Shown here piece after piece: positions 24,270 through 35,948 of a DNA stretch of 64,000 nucleotides. Under the pieces are notes generated by a model. It worked only from the letters and a program-made list of their open reading frames with translations. It ran no database searches and was not told the DNA's origin. Origin of the DNA: Uranotaenia lowii (Eukaryota > Arthropoda > Insecta > Diptera > Culicidae); the NCBI RefSeq assembly GCF_029784155.1, contig NC_073693.1:145826843-145890842 (forward strand), written 5' to 3'. The translations under genes were made by a program, and so were the position numbers. How positions within the stretch are numbered: the first letter of the stretch is position 1; every line of letters begins with the position of its first letter.

Positions 24270-25388
24270 CAACGCACAGTGCGGTGATCCCATAGAGCCG
24301 ATGGACAAAAGTCGTAAACTGTTTTATTTCTATAAAATATTTGTTTAAATGTTCAATTATTGAAAATACGTCAGAAAAACTGTGTTTTGAAAGTTTTGCC
24401 TCTATTTTGATTTTTTAAGCCTTAAAATCCATGACTCTAAAAACTCATATTTTGAAGATTTTCAATCTTTCTTATAAAAAATCCTTTGGATCTGTCAAAT
24501 ATATGCTTTCATGAACGATTAAGTTTGATACTGATTATGTTAAACATAGAAAATAGCTAAATACAACAATTTGCTTTTCAAGCGAATATAGTATCCACGG
24601 AAACTTGGCCGATTTATGCTTTATCTTAGGTCAAAATATTTCAAAATTCAATCCACAAAGCTTCTATAATTTTTCAATGAGATTTCAAAGCCACAACCAT
24701 ACCAAAAATCCATTTTTATTCAAAATATTTTTTAAAAATATAATACTGATAAGTTCAAGAAGAAAAATTCACTTGATTTCGGTTTTCGTTTTACCACAGC
24801 GGTTCTTTTTCGAAAAAAATTCATTCCTGTGGCGTAAAAATGACCCTCCGTAAACTGCTCATATCTCTGTTAGCGCAAAAAAACGCAATTCAGCAAGCAT
24901 ACTGGGTGTTCAGGGTAAAATTCCCTAGCATTTGAGTGTAAAATGGTAGTGACGTCTTGTGACGCGAATTTGTTTTGTCTAGCTGAAGTTGAGCAATTTT
25001 TGTTGATGAAATTTTCAAAAATAATGGTAGATTCAGAGGTACCGGTAAAGACCAAAAACGAATTTTTCTCACTCAAAAACACAATACGACATGCGTTGAG
25101 TTTAAATCTTCAACTTGTAGAACGAAGAATTTGAATTTGCTGCGAAACTTGTCAACGGTGAACAAAAGTTTCAAAAAAGGTGTAAGTTTTCGAAAAAAAA
25201 AATTGTTTCTTGCCTTCTTAATGCATCGACTTTGAACCAATGCTGCGCGTGTAGGAAGCAAAATTATGTCAGAAGCATGTCCGTTCATGAAACTCCAACC
25301 TCATTCCAATCGATTGGTAAAGTTGAATTTAATGTTTGATAAACTAAAATTTTTGACTTTTGTCCACTGGTCACCGCACTGTGCAACG
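24270..25388. mobile_element. Transib-type non-autonomous DNA transposon
   Basis: The element 24275-25383 begins CACAGTGCGGTGATC and its other end, inverted, reads CACAGTGCGGTGACC. Both ends then carry GGACAAAAGTC at a short distance. A perfect 5-bp direct repeat CAACG flanks it (24270-24274, 25384-25388). The CACAGTG terminus plus a 5-bp TSD is the signature of Transib transposons, relatives of the RAG1 recombinase whose signal heptamer is CACAGTG. No transposase is seen in the 1.1 kb. It lies inside the retro-insertion at 23959-25571 and is therefore younger than it. Confidence 0.75.
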
Positions 25389-25547
25389 GTTATGTAATTC
25401 GAAATGCTTTAGTACTATTATGATGGAATGAACTATGGAAAGCAAGAACTTTATATCATTTTAAAAGTATAATTCCAAATTTTTAACGGCATTTCGGTTT
25501 CAATGACTTAAGGTGGATGTGAGTAGTCAGTCAAGCTAAGCTAAGCT

Positions 25548-25765
25548 AAATTACTAAAAGCTCTAGCAAGCATAGTTTGCCATTTTTAAATACTTTACTT
25601 TTCAATGGGTTAAGTTTTTTTTTATTTTGAAATGTTTTTTTTTGTAGATAATTTTATGTGCAAAACTTCCTTCTTCCATACTAATTTGGATAAAAAATTG
25701 CGAAACGAATTGCGCAAGCTGAGGAATCAACCGTATCATCTCAAATTTTACACCGATGCTTGTAA
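25548..25765 (+). repeat. hAT MITE (TAGACCGCTGCAA family) 3' relic
   Basis: The sequence follows the second half of the complete copy at 39409-40271: CTCTAGCAAGC, TTGCCATTTTT, CTTCTTCCATAC, then ATCAACCGTATCATCTCAAA and ACACCGATGCTTG. It lacks the terminal GCAGCGGTCTA. Confidence 0.7.
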
Positions 25766-25817
25766 AATTGTAAAAAAATTATGATAAGCTTTTGCGCCCA
25801 AGAACAAGTATTATAAT

Positions 25818-26265
25818 TAAGCTTGCCGGATTGCCCGGATATTTGATACAAAATTCAGAAAAAATCTGGTCCGGCTCAAATGTTCGGATTTCGTTGAAAA
25901 ACGCTTTGATTTCGTTCGGATTTATAAACACTTTTTGCAAAATCGAACAAAAATCTCAATCGAATTATTATAATTTTAGAATTTTGGGTACAAAAACAAT
26001 GTTTTTGGAAAAAAATTTAATTAAAATAATCATTAACGGTTTTTGGATTTACGATTGAAATTTACTGTTGCTTTTCGACATTTCTTTCAAGCTTTTTTAA
26101 ATTTTTGTTGAAAATTTTTTGGTTTTGCCCAAAATGGCCCGGATGTTGCCACATTTTTGGATAAACATTTTTAAATTGAATGTCCGTCTTTTGCCATGTT
26201 AATTTTTCTAAAATGGCTCGAATTTGTCTGGTTCGGATACGTTTGGGCAAATTTCTGGCAACCTT
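25818..26265. mobile_element. GTTGCC-ended family element
   Basis: The left end is TAAGCTTGCCGGATTGCCCG and the right end GGGCAAATTTCTGGCAACCT followed by TA, which are inverted relatives. The interior has CCCGGATATTTGATACAAAA, shared with the copy at 33318. The 98-codon minus-strand frame inside has no known motif. Confidence 0.6.
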
Positions 26266-26639
26266 AGCATAGATGGACTCTTGATTTTTTTTCTGTGTCA
26301 ATAATGCAATTATATAAAATTGAATTTTTTTTTTCTTTTTGTTATGCTTTAAATCCATTATGAAAAATAAAACATAAGTGTCACGTAACTACTGATTTTT
26401 CAGAACATAATATAAGATTTTTTTAATTAGACCCCATGATAGGTCTTGACTCATACATTCATTTAGTGAAAAGGTATTGGAATTTATCTCATATTTTCGA
26501 AATATGAAGCTTTTGAACCATAACAGATGAAATTCATCACATAAAATTCGAGCTTTCTAAATATTTTTGAACAAGCAGTTAATTTTGTAAAGTAAAATGA
26601 ATTAAACGTAAAAAATGGAAAGCAGATAACCTACAGATG

Positions 26640-28062
26640 AAGAATTTTATAAAAACGTATCCAGGCTCAACAAAGATCAAGAAAAAATAGCCTGAAGAAT
26701 AGTTATTTACATCCAAACTTGTCAGCAAATTTATAATTGTATTTAAGGCTTCCAAAAAACCTTTTATGATTATTGTTTCTACACTTGTTCAAAACATTTC
26801 GTTCTGGACGCACAAATGAAAATTATTAATAATATCTTTTTTTTATTGTTTGATTTGTCAAATATAGTGAATAAAACCGGGCATAATCCGGACATTTTTC
26901 AATTAGGGGAAAACTGTACAAGACGCACCAGTTAAGCATAATCGCTATTTACAGCGATACCCTTAATCTATTAACCGAATTGAAAGTTCACGACGATTAA
27001 GGGATCACATTTACATCTTATCAAAAAGAAATAATATGTTAAAAACACGATTTTGACTATATTTTTGTGAAAATCTTAAACAACCAGAAAACAAGCCGCG
27101 GGGTAGAACGCCAAAACTAGTGGACAGAACGCACCATACCGAATGGGTGGTGAGAAATGGAACAATGATTATGCGGAATATAGTAATTGAAACACCAAAT
27201 TTTTTATTACATGTTCATCGTACTTTTGCAAACTAACCATACTTTGGCAAAAAGTCATTTATTATTGCTTTAATTAAAGAAAATTTTGCTTTTCAAAATT
27301 CACTTTTTAATATCCGTATAGGTAAAACGCCTTCAGGTAGGCAACGAAATTCAATTTCTCGACTGATATCGCGGCAAACATGGCGGCAGATAATTTTCTC
27401 GAGTCAAATATTGGTGCACCTTTTTAACTTAAACAAGGACGAAATTTGTTATAAATCTGCATTCTTATCGTAATTTGGGAGTCAGCAAATAAAAAGAAAG
27501 ACATTTTGTTTTGACATTTTGTATTTCTCATAAGTTGATAGCATTCAAAATTTGGCCTCAAACACGTGGTTTTGCGAGCGTTCTGCCCCATTTTGGATAG
27601 GATTAATTTTAGTTGAAATTTGTGGGAACTTGGTGAAATATAATAAAATATTATTAGTCATTCGAAAGTGCATACGAGTGTTATAACGAAAAACTGCAGT
27701 TGGATCAGATAGCGCAGACTAGTTTACCGTAAAACCTTATATGTTAACCATAAAAAAAAACAAGTTTTACGCAGAATCCATTAATCCTTCTGTTTCTAAG
27801 AATAAAAGTCGTTTTTGTGAACTTTTCATCTAAAAAATTTTGAAAAAGCTCGTTTTCTACAATAAAAATAAAGAAAAACACCGTTCGGAGCCAAAGGTTT
27901 GTGTATTCTTGAGAAAGAATGGCATGGGCCATTTTACCTCGCTGGTGCGTCTTGTACAGTTCTCCCCTAAATCCGGGAAAACGAGCCGGATCGGACTTTT
28001 CCCAAACTTTGTATTAAATATCCGGGAAACCCCTATAAAACAGGGCAACTTGGCAACCTTAA
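26640..28062. mobile_element. GTTGCC-ended family element, split by a later insertion
   Basis: The left part 26640-26903 (AAACGTATCCAGGCTC to CCGGACATTTTTC) and right part 27970-28062 (ATCCGGGAAAACGAGCC to TTGGCAACCTTA) together resemble the copy at 45452-46008. The element at 26904-27969 interrupts it. Confidence 0.6.
26904..27969. mobile_element. TAGGGGA-ended TIR element, family B
   Basis: The left TIR TAGGGGAAAACTGTACAAGA matches the inverted right end in 27 of 28 positions, continuing to GACGCACCAG. The element is 1066 bp with no recognised transposase. It shares only the outermost TAGGGGA with family A, and its internal sequence differs. It sits inside the GTTGCC-family element, with TA at both edges. 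Confidence 0.85.
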
Positions 28063-31000
28063 GATAACCCCATGCTCAGAAAGGGTGGGTTTTAAATTGT
28101 TCTCATTTTTTGAATTGACCTCATTTATTTTCTGATCTTAAAAGAGCGCATTAAATTGTTTTTAACAAAGTTATTTCTTATAGTTATCATGTTTTAATCA
28201 TGGATTTTTTTAATTTTATACTAAAAATTCTAAAAAAGTTTGAAAATAAGAAACATATTTTAGAAGGCAGGAACATTCTCAATTAATCGTGGTATCTTTG
28301 TATCTCCCTAGTGCTAATTTGTCATCAAACTAGCTAAAACTTGAATACAGAAAATCGATCAAAAAAAAATGGTATCGACATTGTAAAATTCATACAAGAA
28401 AAAACAAATTGATGTATTTAGATTTAATCTTGTTTTTTAAATACTTTTTTACATTTAATAATGAACTTATTTTAAATTTTTCATCGACATTTTCACAAAG
28501 TATTTGAAATTTTGTTATAGTGTAACAGCAGAGTTTATAGCCAAAATTTGAAGATTAAATCCAAGTTCAACATGATTTTGTTTTTATTTTTTCAATACCA
28601 GATTTGCTTTGTTCCATCTGCTTTTTTATTTGTTTTAAGTTTTTGAATTATTGTTCCATTCTTTATATATACGGTATCGAATTTTGAATACTGCGAATGT
28701 GCCAACATCGCTGTTTAAAAAAAAGGCGTTTAAAGTTTGACAGCTCCTTAGGCTCCCAGCAGAAATATTATTTTATTTCCTTAATTCCTCGAAAACCAAA
28801 TATATTTTAAATAACTGCCATCGAAATGTAGGTTTTCCAAATCCCAGCTGATAACTTTGTTTGTATACATTTAGTGCATTCGCTCTATTAAAAACTTTCT
28901 ACCGATTTCTTCTATGATTATTTTGGATGAGACTTCATAGTACTTCATATTACATTGAATTGATCGAGTTTTATTAAATTAGCGCGACTTCGTCCTGAAA
29001 AAAAAATCCTTTAATCTTCATTTATTAAAAGTTTCAAAAATCTAAGATTTTATAACAATTTTTTTTAATTCTTTTAAACTTAGAGGAATTTTATTCAACC
29101 AACTTCCTTAAAAAAGCTTTTTCGTTATTTATCCGGAGATTCGTCAAAATTAACACTATTGTGATCAACATTTTTGGTGCCTATGTTACAGCAACTGATT
29201 TAAGAATATTTTGACGTCGTCCTGAAATCCAACCATTTGTAAAATTTTTTGGTTATGGCTCGAGGGCAGCTTTGAATGGATCAGTTTTGTTCCAAATCGA
29301 GCTATGATAACTTGTAGACTAACAAACCTAGATGAAAACATAAAACTGATTTTGAATCTTTCTATTATTATTCATTCAATCAAAAATCATATTTTGCCTA
29401 GATATCCTGGTTTTCGAGGTACAGCGCCAAGAAGATATTTATTAAATAATACAATGTTTTGAAATTTGAAGAAATAACATTACAAATTTTTTATATTATT
29501 TCAGAAAGTTTATAATAAATATTTTAACTCAATGAACAACTTTGTTGAAGACCGCAAAATAATTTGGCTCTCCTTAAAAATTTTATTAAAATTCTCGATT
29601 TTTTCAGAGTTGAGAAAAATTAGCAAATAGCTCTCAAGCAAAACTCGATAAAGTATGACCTTAATGGGTTAAATTCCTATGAAAAAGGAAAAACAAACAA
29701 AAAAAAAACTTCAATAACTTATTTCTCTGAAATCAAAATGACTTATTAAATTTAAATCCTCAAAATCTTGGTTTTGCTTTATAGTTTTGCCATAAAGGAC
29801 AGATAATTCTTAAACGAATTTTAACCAGTTTTAAAAAGTTAACATGAATAAAACAACTGCAAGAAAAAAAATAACTGTTTAGTTTAAATCAGTGCACCTC
29901 ATTTGCACCCAGCCACCCAAAATCAGCTATTCAATTTGATTAATCTCATCACTATTGGTCACCCTGAGATGATGATAACGCCGTAAAGTAGACTAGATTT
30001 CTAACAATTTATCCACCGCTATAATGATGCTAGTTGTTCATTCCTTTGTAATTTGGTTCATCATTAAGCGGGAAAAGTTGTAATTAAGGCAATGTACAAA
30101 ATAAAAATCCTCTTTGGTTTTAGTTTTCCTCAAGAAAAGTCGTTCTTATTTTCCCTACCCGAAGTCAGAAAATGGTCTGACGAAACATAATTCTTTGCAA
30201 CTTGGATGTTTTTTAAATTTTGTTGTCAATACATCCACAAACCAGACTCTACTCCAATAATGAATTCCCTTTGAGGTGGAAAAATCGGTATTAGATTCTA
30301 TGGCGGTTCTCAAACAAAATAAAACTTTTAAAGCTTTAAAATAAAGCTCTATTTGTTGGATTCGAGAATTCCCGGGATTTTCCAACCGTTTCTCGGGATA
30401 CGGGAAATCACGAATTATCTTGATTTCCTGGGAATTTCCGGTCGGGAAATCTCAGGATGGACACTCTTAGAATGACAGTATGAAATTTTCGAGAGAATTC
30501 AATTGTAACTTTCATCTTCTGCAACAATATGTGTATTATGATTTATTTTCCATATTAAATTAAGATTGATTCCTTGAAAAGCTGATAAGTTGATTATTTA
30601 AAAATTCAAGTTGTAATCATTAAATATAACCTTTTATAAATTTTTTAAATGTAATTTCGTAGTTTGTAATTAAATCAAAGGATTTCGATAAACAAAATTT
30701 TGATTGGATGATAACAAATTGTCTGTAGGCAATGTTTTAATTTTCCAAAAACATCTGAATCTGTACCATGAGATTCAATAAGGGGGGATGTGTCCCAAAA
30801 TATACTAAACACTTATTTTACTTAAAATTCTCGACTTTTTGAATATTTACTTATAGCCCCTCTCCCCACCTTCCAAACAGCTTTACGACCGAACGCCTGA
30901 TTTTGATTCCTAAAAAATTCATAACGGAATATTTTGAAATTGTTTGAAACAACAATTTGAAAATGAAGTAATTAAAATAAGTTTTATCATGTTTTCTTAT

Positions 31001-31204
31001 ACAAGTCATGTTTATTGCACTTTACTGTCCCTTTTGATCTTATCATATTCCTTATTGAGCACCTACTTTGAATGCGTCCAAGAGACAACAATTCCCTAAG
31101 GGTCCTCCAGTCAAAACTCCAAAAAAAATTATATCTTCCAAACTTTAATAGCAAAACAGTGATTCTATTTCAACTTGAAGATAACTGACTGTCAAATGAA
31201 ATAA
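28063..31204. other. Unassigned AT-rich DNA with a short dispersed repeat
   Basis: No gene recognised. A 75-bp tract at about 30232-30306 (ACATCCACAAACCAGACTCT...) recurs at about 38687-38762. The stretch 30360-30470 is rich in CCGGGATTTCC-type palindromic words and may be the edge of a DNA transposon. No second end was found. Confidence 0.4.
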
Positions 31205-31460
31205 ACTACTGCAGCCGCAGCCCATGGCGTAGAGGATAGCCTTAAAGTCTTCTAAGACAGCAGGCATGAGATCGAATCCCGGTCACCACCAACCCACAGT
31301 ACACTTTCTGTGGGTTGGTGGTTTTAGCATTTATAAGATGCTAGTTATCATACCCTCGAAAGTTAAGAAAAAAAGAATAGAGTTAAGAAAAAAAGAATCT
31401 CTTCGAGGAAAGATCAAGTTTCATTAAAAGCCTGTATGTGTTTGTGTTCGTTTTTTTTAT
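31205..31460 (+). repeat. tRNA-derived SINE, plus-strand copy
   Basis: A-box-like GGCGTAGAGGATAGC and B-box-like GAGATCGAATCCCGG (close to GGTTCGANTCC) lie about 35 nt apart, as in a tRNA promoter. The body matches the minus-strand copy at 2124-2366. A short direct duplication (TTAAGAAAAAAAGAAT, twice) sits near 31365-31398. The 3' part is GTATGTGTTTGTGTTCG followed by a T run. It is probably a pol III-derived retroposon; current activity cannot be judged. Confidence 0.75.
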
Positions 31461-31949
31461 AACCATCGGATGTTCTTTGAGTTGAACCGTTTCGAAAACA
31501 GCTTTCTAAAGTCGAGAAGTGCAATAAACTCATACCGATTTTCACACCAAAGTGATAATAGGAGAACAAACTGCCTTCTCCCAATTTAGGCGCAAAATTA
31601 GCAAACAGGAAATCAACCGATGAGCATTATTCAATGTGTTGGGTCATTGTACTAATTCGAGCTTAATCATAAATGACTCACTCTTTACAACAGGTGTTTC
31701 TATAGAAACAATGAATTGGCGCTAAGGATGGCTATCATTTTTTTTTTTGAGAAAAAAACTGTAAACAATCAAATTTTGAAATTGGAAAAGTTACTTCTTC
31801 CTTACAGTAATTCAAGCCAGTTTGTTTGTATTTCCTAGTAGTTAGTTGGATTTGTGTGTATCTGATAATAATTCGAAACAGGTAATACATAAGGAAAGGA
31901 AAAGTAAAGTCGGCAAACACGTCTCAAAAGTGATTCGATTGATTTGAAT

Positions 31950-33000
31950 CAAATGGGCATAAAAGAAGGCGGAACCGACAATTCAGGTCACTGGCACTGC
32001 TGCACTGAACCCTTTCACTGCAATTGGCACACACGTGTGACAAGAAATTGCGCCGATGCCAGCAGCATAGATTTTCTTGAGATTTGTCCAGCTCCCCTCA
32101 CTCAGCAATGCGCATCGCTGAATTGGCAAAAAAAGCCAACAGAAACCAATGTGGCAAAAACAAAAGTCGAACGCGATCCAACTACTAATAACCCATCCGT
32201 GGACCTATTTAGGTTGCAATTTTGCTTTCAAATGGCACCTTTCGGTTGACCGTGCGAACGTGAGTTTGTGATTGTTCGCTGTTTCTTGTGGATCACTTTA
32301 AAAAACCCCATGGGTGAGTCGACGATGGCCAATGAAATCGGGAGGGAGTTGAATTTGAATTAAACAAAAACGGAGAGACGAATACAAAAAAAAATCGACA
32401 ACTACAGGAGGGGATGCAAAAAACTGAACAAATGGTTGTGGGAGTAGGTCGCGCGGGTACCGATAATCGATTCAAGCGGCATTTGAGGTGATTTCAATTT
32501 GTTCCATCGCTTGACTCGACGGGGGGGTGAATTGAGTGCGGGTCTTCTGGTCATCTTCAACGAACCGTGTGTTTCATTCATTTGGTTCCAATATTGTGAA
32601 CGTGAACGCGAAACTTTTCGGCTGGTCAATCGATCGCGAGTTCGAGCCCGCCTTAATGGATGATTTGCGAGCCCCCTTCTGAAAGAGTGCGCCGTTTGCG
32701 TAATCGTTTCGAACAATTGCTTCGGATAAACGGCCATTTATGGTTTATGGGCCAATCGGGGAGGTGATTGAGGGACTTTTGCGTCACAATATTAAAGCAA
32801 AGAAGGAATAGAAACACAGAATAAGCCTAGGTAGAGGAACCAAGCCACACAAAACGACCACAAGGTTAAAGGTTGTGGCGGTCTGGTTGAACATTTGATT
32901 GGCGTTCTCATGGAAGAACGCCACAAGTTCTTCATTTTTAGGCTAGTGAGTTTCCTGTTCGTATAATGCGAAGCGTGGTACCGTTTGGTGAGTAGCACTT
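31950..33000. other. GC-richer, apparently single-copy island
   Basis: This is one of the most GC-rich stretches of the window. Open frames exist on both strands (101 aa at 31944-32249 plus, 111 aa at 32402-32737 minus) but overlap shadows and lack domains. No exon boundaries stand out. Regulatory or conserved non-coding DNA is a possible reading. Confidence 0.3.
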
Positions 33001-33046
33001 TAAATTCAAACCCTCAACTAAGGTTATCTAAATATGTATGTATGTA

Positions 33047-33310
33047 TTAGACCGCTACAAACTGTGTTTGAAAAATTCAAATTTACACATTTTTACACCT
33101 CCCAGAGATGTACTGAAAGTTCTAAAAAATATAACTTTCAATGAAAAGTTATCCATGATTCTTGCAGTACATTACATGTGAACAAACCATAAATCTAACT
33201 TTTACTCCAGATAAAAATATTCGATGTAAGGCATAACACAATTTCGAAATATATATTTTTTGGAAAATTGAAAATCGCAAAAAATGCTTTGCGTAGCCAT
33301 CAAATTTGGA
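33047..33310 (+). repeat. hAT MITE 5' relic
   Basis: It begins TAGACCGCTACAAACT and continues with TTTTTACACCTCCCA, AAAAAATATAACTTT and ATTCTTGCAGTACATT, matching the first half of the complete copy at 39409. It stops where the GTTGCC-family element begins. Confidence 0.75.
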
Positions 33311-33317
33311 TATTAGT

Positions 33318-33525
33318 TAAGGTTGCCAGATTGCCCGGTTTTATCCGGGTTTGCCCGGATATTTGATACAAAATTTGAAAAAGTCCGGCCCGGCCCGGTT
33401 GCCCAGATATCATTGAAAAAGCCCGGATTTTGCCTGGATTTATTCAATTTGCTTGGATATTTCCCGAATTTTTGGTCGACAATTTTGAAATCAATTGTCA
33501 AACCCGGGTACGTGCTTAAAAAAAA
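33318..33525. mobile_element. GTTGCC-ended family element
   Basis: It starts TAAGGTTGCCAGATTGCCCG and runs through CCGGGTTTGCCCGGATATTT. The right part AACCCGGGTACGTGCTT is the inverse of the GCACGTATCCGGG tract found near the other end in sister copies. The right terminus is less clear. Confidence 0.6.
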
Positions 33526-33822
33526 CTAAATATTAGTAGTCCAAATCTTTAATTCTTAGATATACAATTTTTTGATAAGTAAGTTCCAATTTTTTTTTCT
33601 GAACTCAGTTATGGTTTGAAATAATTGGTTAAATATTCTAATGAGAAAAATCTCAAAACCCACCTTTTTATAAAATTGATAACGTTTTTGGAATATGAAT
33701 AGAGAAATGAGGACTATTTAAATCTTACACAATATTTCTTTACGCTAGTTTTGAAGAAAGTAGTTAATTTAAACTTTACCTTTTGCTTAGAAAATTCTTT
33801 GTAATGGAAACAAATATTTAAG

Positions 33823-35350
33823 TACAGTCAAACAGAGCATCATGCAACAGCAGGGTTTGATGCAACATTTGTGCATCACAACACTTATTCAATTTTTATT
33901 TTAATACACAAAACGATGGTACACATCGATTCACGAAATCGTTTCTAATTTGAGGGAAAATTTTCCAAGGAAGCAGATTCAGCTTATTTGTGAAGAAAAA
34001 TTCTTAGGATACTCAACTGAAAATTAATTGTCACCGATGATTCGTTTAAAGATAACGTTGCGGGCTTTGGGGTTTATAACTCAAACCACTCAGTTTACTT
34101 TACAACAATGGAACGAAAGTAAACTAGGAAGATTTTGCTACAGTGTAATTCCAACTGTGAACGATAAATCCTGGTTTTCTCAAATTATGTGTAACAGAAT
34201 GTTTGTTAAAAATATGTCACGGATCATGTCTAATCACTCGACTTTGAGTTCGCATCTTTTCAGATTTAATATTACCAAATCCAATCTATGCGAGTGAGGC
34301 GACGACTACGAGCACTTAGACCACGTCGTTTGGAGATGTCTGAGGTTCGAAGAACATCGAACGGTGCTCACCAGGGAAATGGATCGTTATGGAAAACCTA
34401 TTAATGTGCCTATAAGGGATATTTTAGAGAGATACACAAAGCATGTCAGCATGTTATTGATCCATGAATTTTTTAATGAAATCGAAAGTGAAGTTGTAAG
34501 AGAGTTATTTATTGTAAATATTTTTTTTAGTCATAAAAATGTTAATTTCATATATTATTTAAAAAAACAAAAATTGTAATTGATACCCGGCTCAGTGATG
34601 GTTTATAACAATAGAGCCTTAAAATGAATTTGGTAAAATAGACAAAACGATGATGCCATAGTTTCTCAGATCGTGAGATATTTTTCGAAGTTTAAAATTT
34701 TCATAGAAAATTAAAAAAAAAAACAAATTTTTTACATTTTTCGATGCAGGATTGGCTTAATGATATCACCTACAAACTTTATATTGCTTTTATTATCCTA
34801 TATCAACACTGTTGGTGTATAAATATTTTACAGACGATCATTTAATTTTTTAAAATAAATATTTTTTAAATTCCGTAACCAGTCTGGACTTAAATGCATC
34901 AATATTAAAATCAATGATTCACAGTTAAAATCTTGTTCCATATGCTGGAATATGATTCTAAATTTTTTGTAGAATTTTTACCCCTAAATGTATACAGAAC
35001 CTTTGCATTCTCTTTAAAAAAAATCCTTAACAGAAAAAATATAAAATTTAATTCGAACAAAATCAAAAATATCTGCAGATCGTACTTTATGCGTAACAAA
35101 ATCACAAATATATTGAAAATTATTACTTTTCAAGCTTTTTCATTTGATTTTTCATTAAAATCAAAGATTTTTGCAATAAATCCTGTTTCCTTAGTAGGTG
35201 AAACCAATTATTTTTTTGACAACGTCAAATTGATGTCCCATTAACCTTAAAAACTTTTGATGTACAAGCGGTATGATTATCTGTGGACATTAGGGTTTAA
35301 GAAACCATTGAAGTTGAAAAGTGTTGCTTGATGCCTAAGGTGACGATATA
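33823..35350. mobile_element. GCATCATGCAAC-ended TIR element, copy 1
   Basis: The left end is TACAGTCAAACAGAGCATCA and the right end, inverted, gives a related TATATCGTCACCTTAGGCAT. The interior from about 34735 matches copy 2 (57290-57796), including TTAATGATATCACCTACAAA and TTATGATTATCTGTGGAC-like tracts. It is interrupted by the non-LTR fragment at 34031-34600. No transposase recognised. Confidence 0.6.
34031..34579 (+). pseudogene. C-terminus of a non-LTR retrotransposon ORF2, stop-interrupted
   Basis: Translation in one frame gives WNESKLGRFCYSVIPTV, then FVKNMSRIMSNHSTLSSHLF, then ITKSNLCE-stop-GDDYEHLDHVVWRC and PINVPIRDILERY. This is the typical C-terminal region downstream of RNase H in I/Jockey-superclade elements: a sSHL(Y/F)R stretch, a C-x-C-x8-H-x4-C zinc-binding motif and a VPxRDxL block. 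A single in-frame TGA (34296-34298) stands where the second cysteine of the zinc motif is expected. The frame reopens immediately and runs to 34579. Reverse transcriptase and endonuclease domains are absent, so it is a 5'-truncated, dead copy. Exact clade uncertain. Confidence 0.8.
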
Positions 35351-35649
35351 CAACGTGTTCAGAACTTTAAAAAAAATCGTTCGATGCTGTTCTTGTTGAG
35401 AAACTCTGTGTAAATTGATGGTTTCCTTTTCTGTCGCATAGGACTATTTCTTTACAACCTGGCAAAAATATGTTTTCAACATTTTTAGCGTTGAAATACA
35501 CTAAAGTTAAAAAAAATATGAAATATAAAAATAAAATATACAAATTATAAAATATATAAATAACAAAAATAACGTCAAAGCCAGTCAAAATCGAAGGGTA
35601 TGTTAACATAAGGCACACATGCCAAATTAGGAACACCTGCCCTAGTTAT

Positions 35650-35935
35650 AACTTTGTTCAAGAAAGACTATGCTTCTTTGCATGTTACAAAAATATGAAG
35701 CTTAAAAAACATTAATTAGAGATAAACTTCATTACAAGCTAATTAGAATTTGAATCTGGATGATTTTATTTGAGAGAATTTCATCTTCCATACAAATTTC
35801 CATATCATATCCATTGAATCGCGTTGCGCTAATTTAGGAATCCACAAAATTATCTTACATGTTACAAAGATGCTTGGTGACCCAAGAGAAATCAGAAAAA
35901 TATAAGGGAGAAAAATTCATTTTTTGCATTTAGTA
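35650..35935 (+). repeat. hAT MITE 3' relic
   Basis: ACAAATTTCCATAT, GAATCGCGTTGCGCTAA, AAGATGCTTGGTGACCC and TTCATTTTTTGCA match the 3' half of the complete copy at 39409-40271. The terminal GCGGTCTA is lost. Confidence 0.65.
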
Positions 35936-35948
35936 TGCATATTGGTCA

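Larger units (their letters stand above)
23959..25571. mobile_element. Retro-insertion with 24-bp TSD inside a hAT MITE relic
   Basis: Positions 23959-23982 and 25548-25571 are identical over 24 nt (starting AAATTACTAAAAGCTC, ending AGCAAGC). This duplicated tract belongs to the hAT MITE family that continues at 25548-25765. Such a long TSD fits target-primed retrotransposition (LINE or SINE). After removing the Transib-type element, the inserted body is about 450 bp. It ends on the plus strand in AAGCTAAGCTAAGCT, a short tandem tail like those of some mosquito non-LTR elements. The family is not recognised. Confidence 0.7.

Noticed and set aside
23959..25571. Reading the 24-bp repeats as LTRs or as the hAT MITE's own internal repeat
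   Set aside because: They are far too short for LTRs, and the complete MITE copy at 39409-40271 has this tract only once (near 39901-39911), so it is not an internal repeat of the element.
30360..30470. CCGGGATTTCC-type palindromic words suggesting a hAT or other DNA-transposon end
   Set aside because: No second end and no target duplication could be located in the window.
32402..32737. 111-codon minus-strand frame in a GC-rich island
   Set aside because: It is Arg/Ser/Pro-rich without any known motif and is shadowed by a plus-strand frame next to it.
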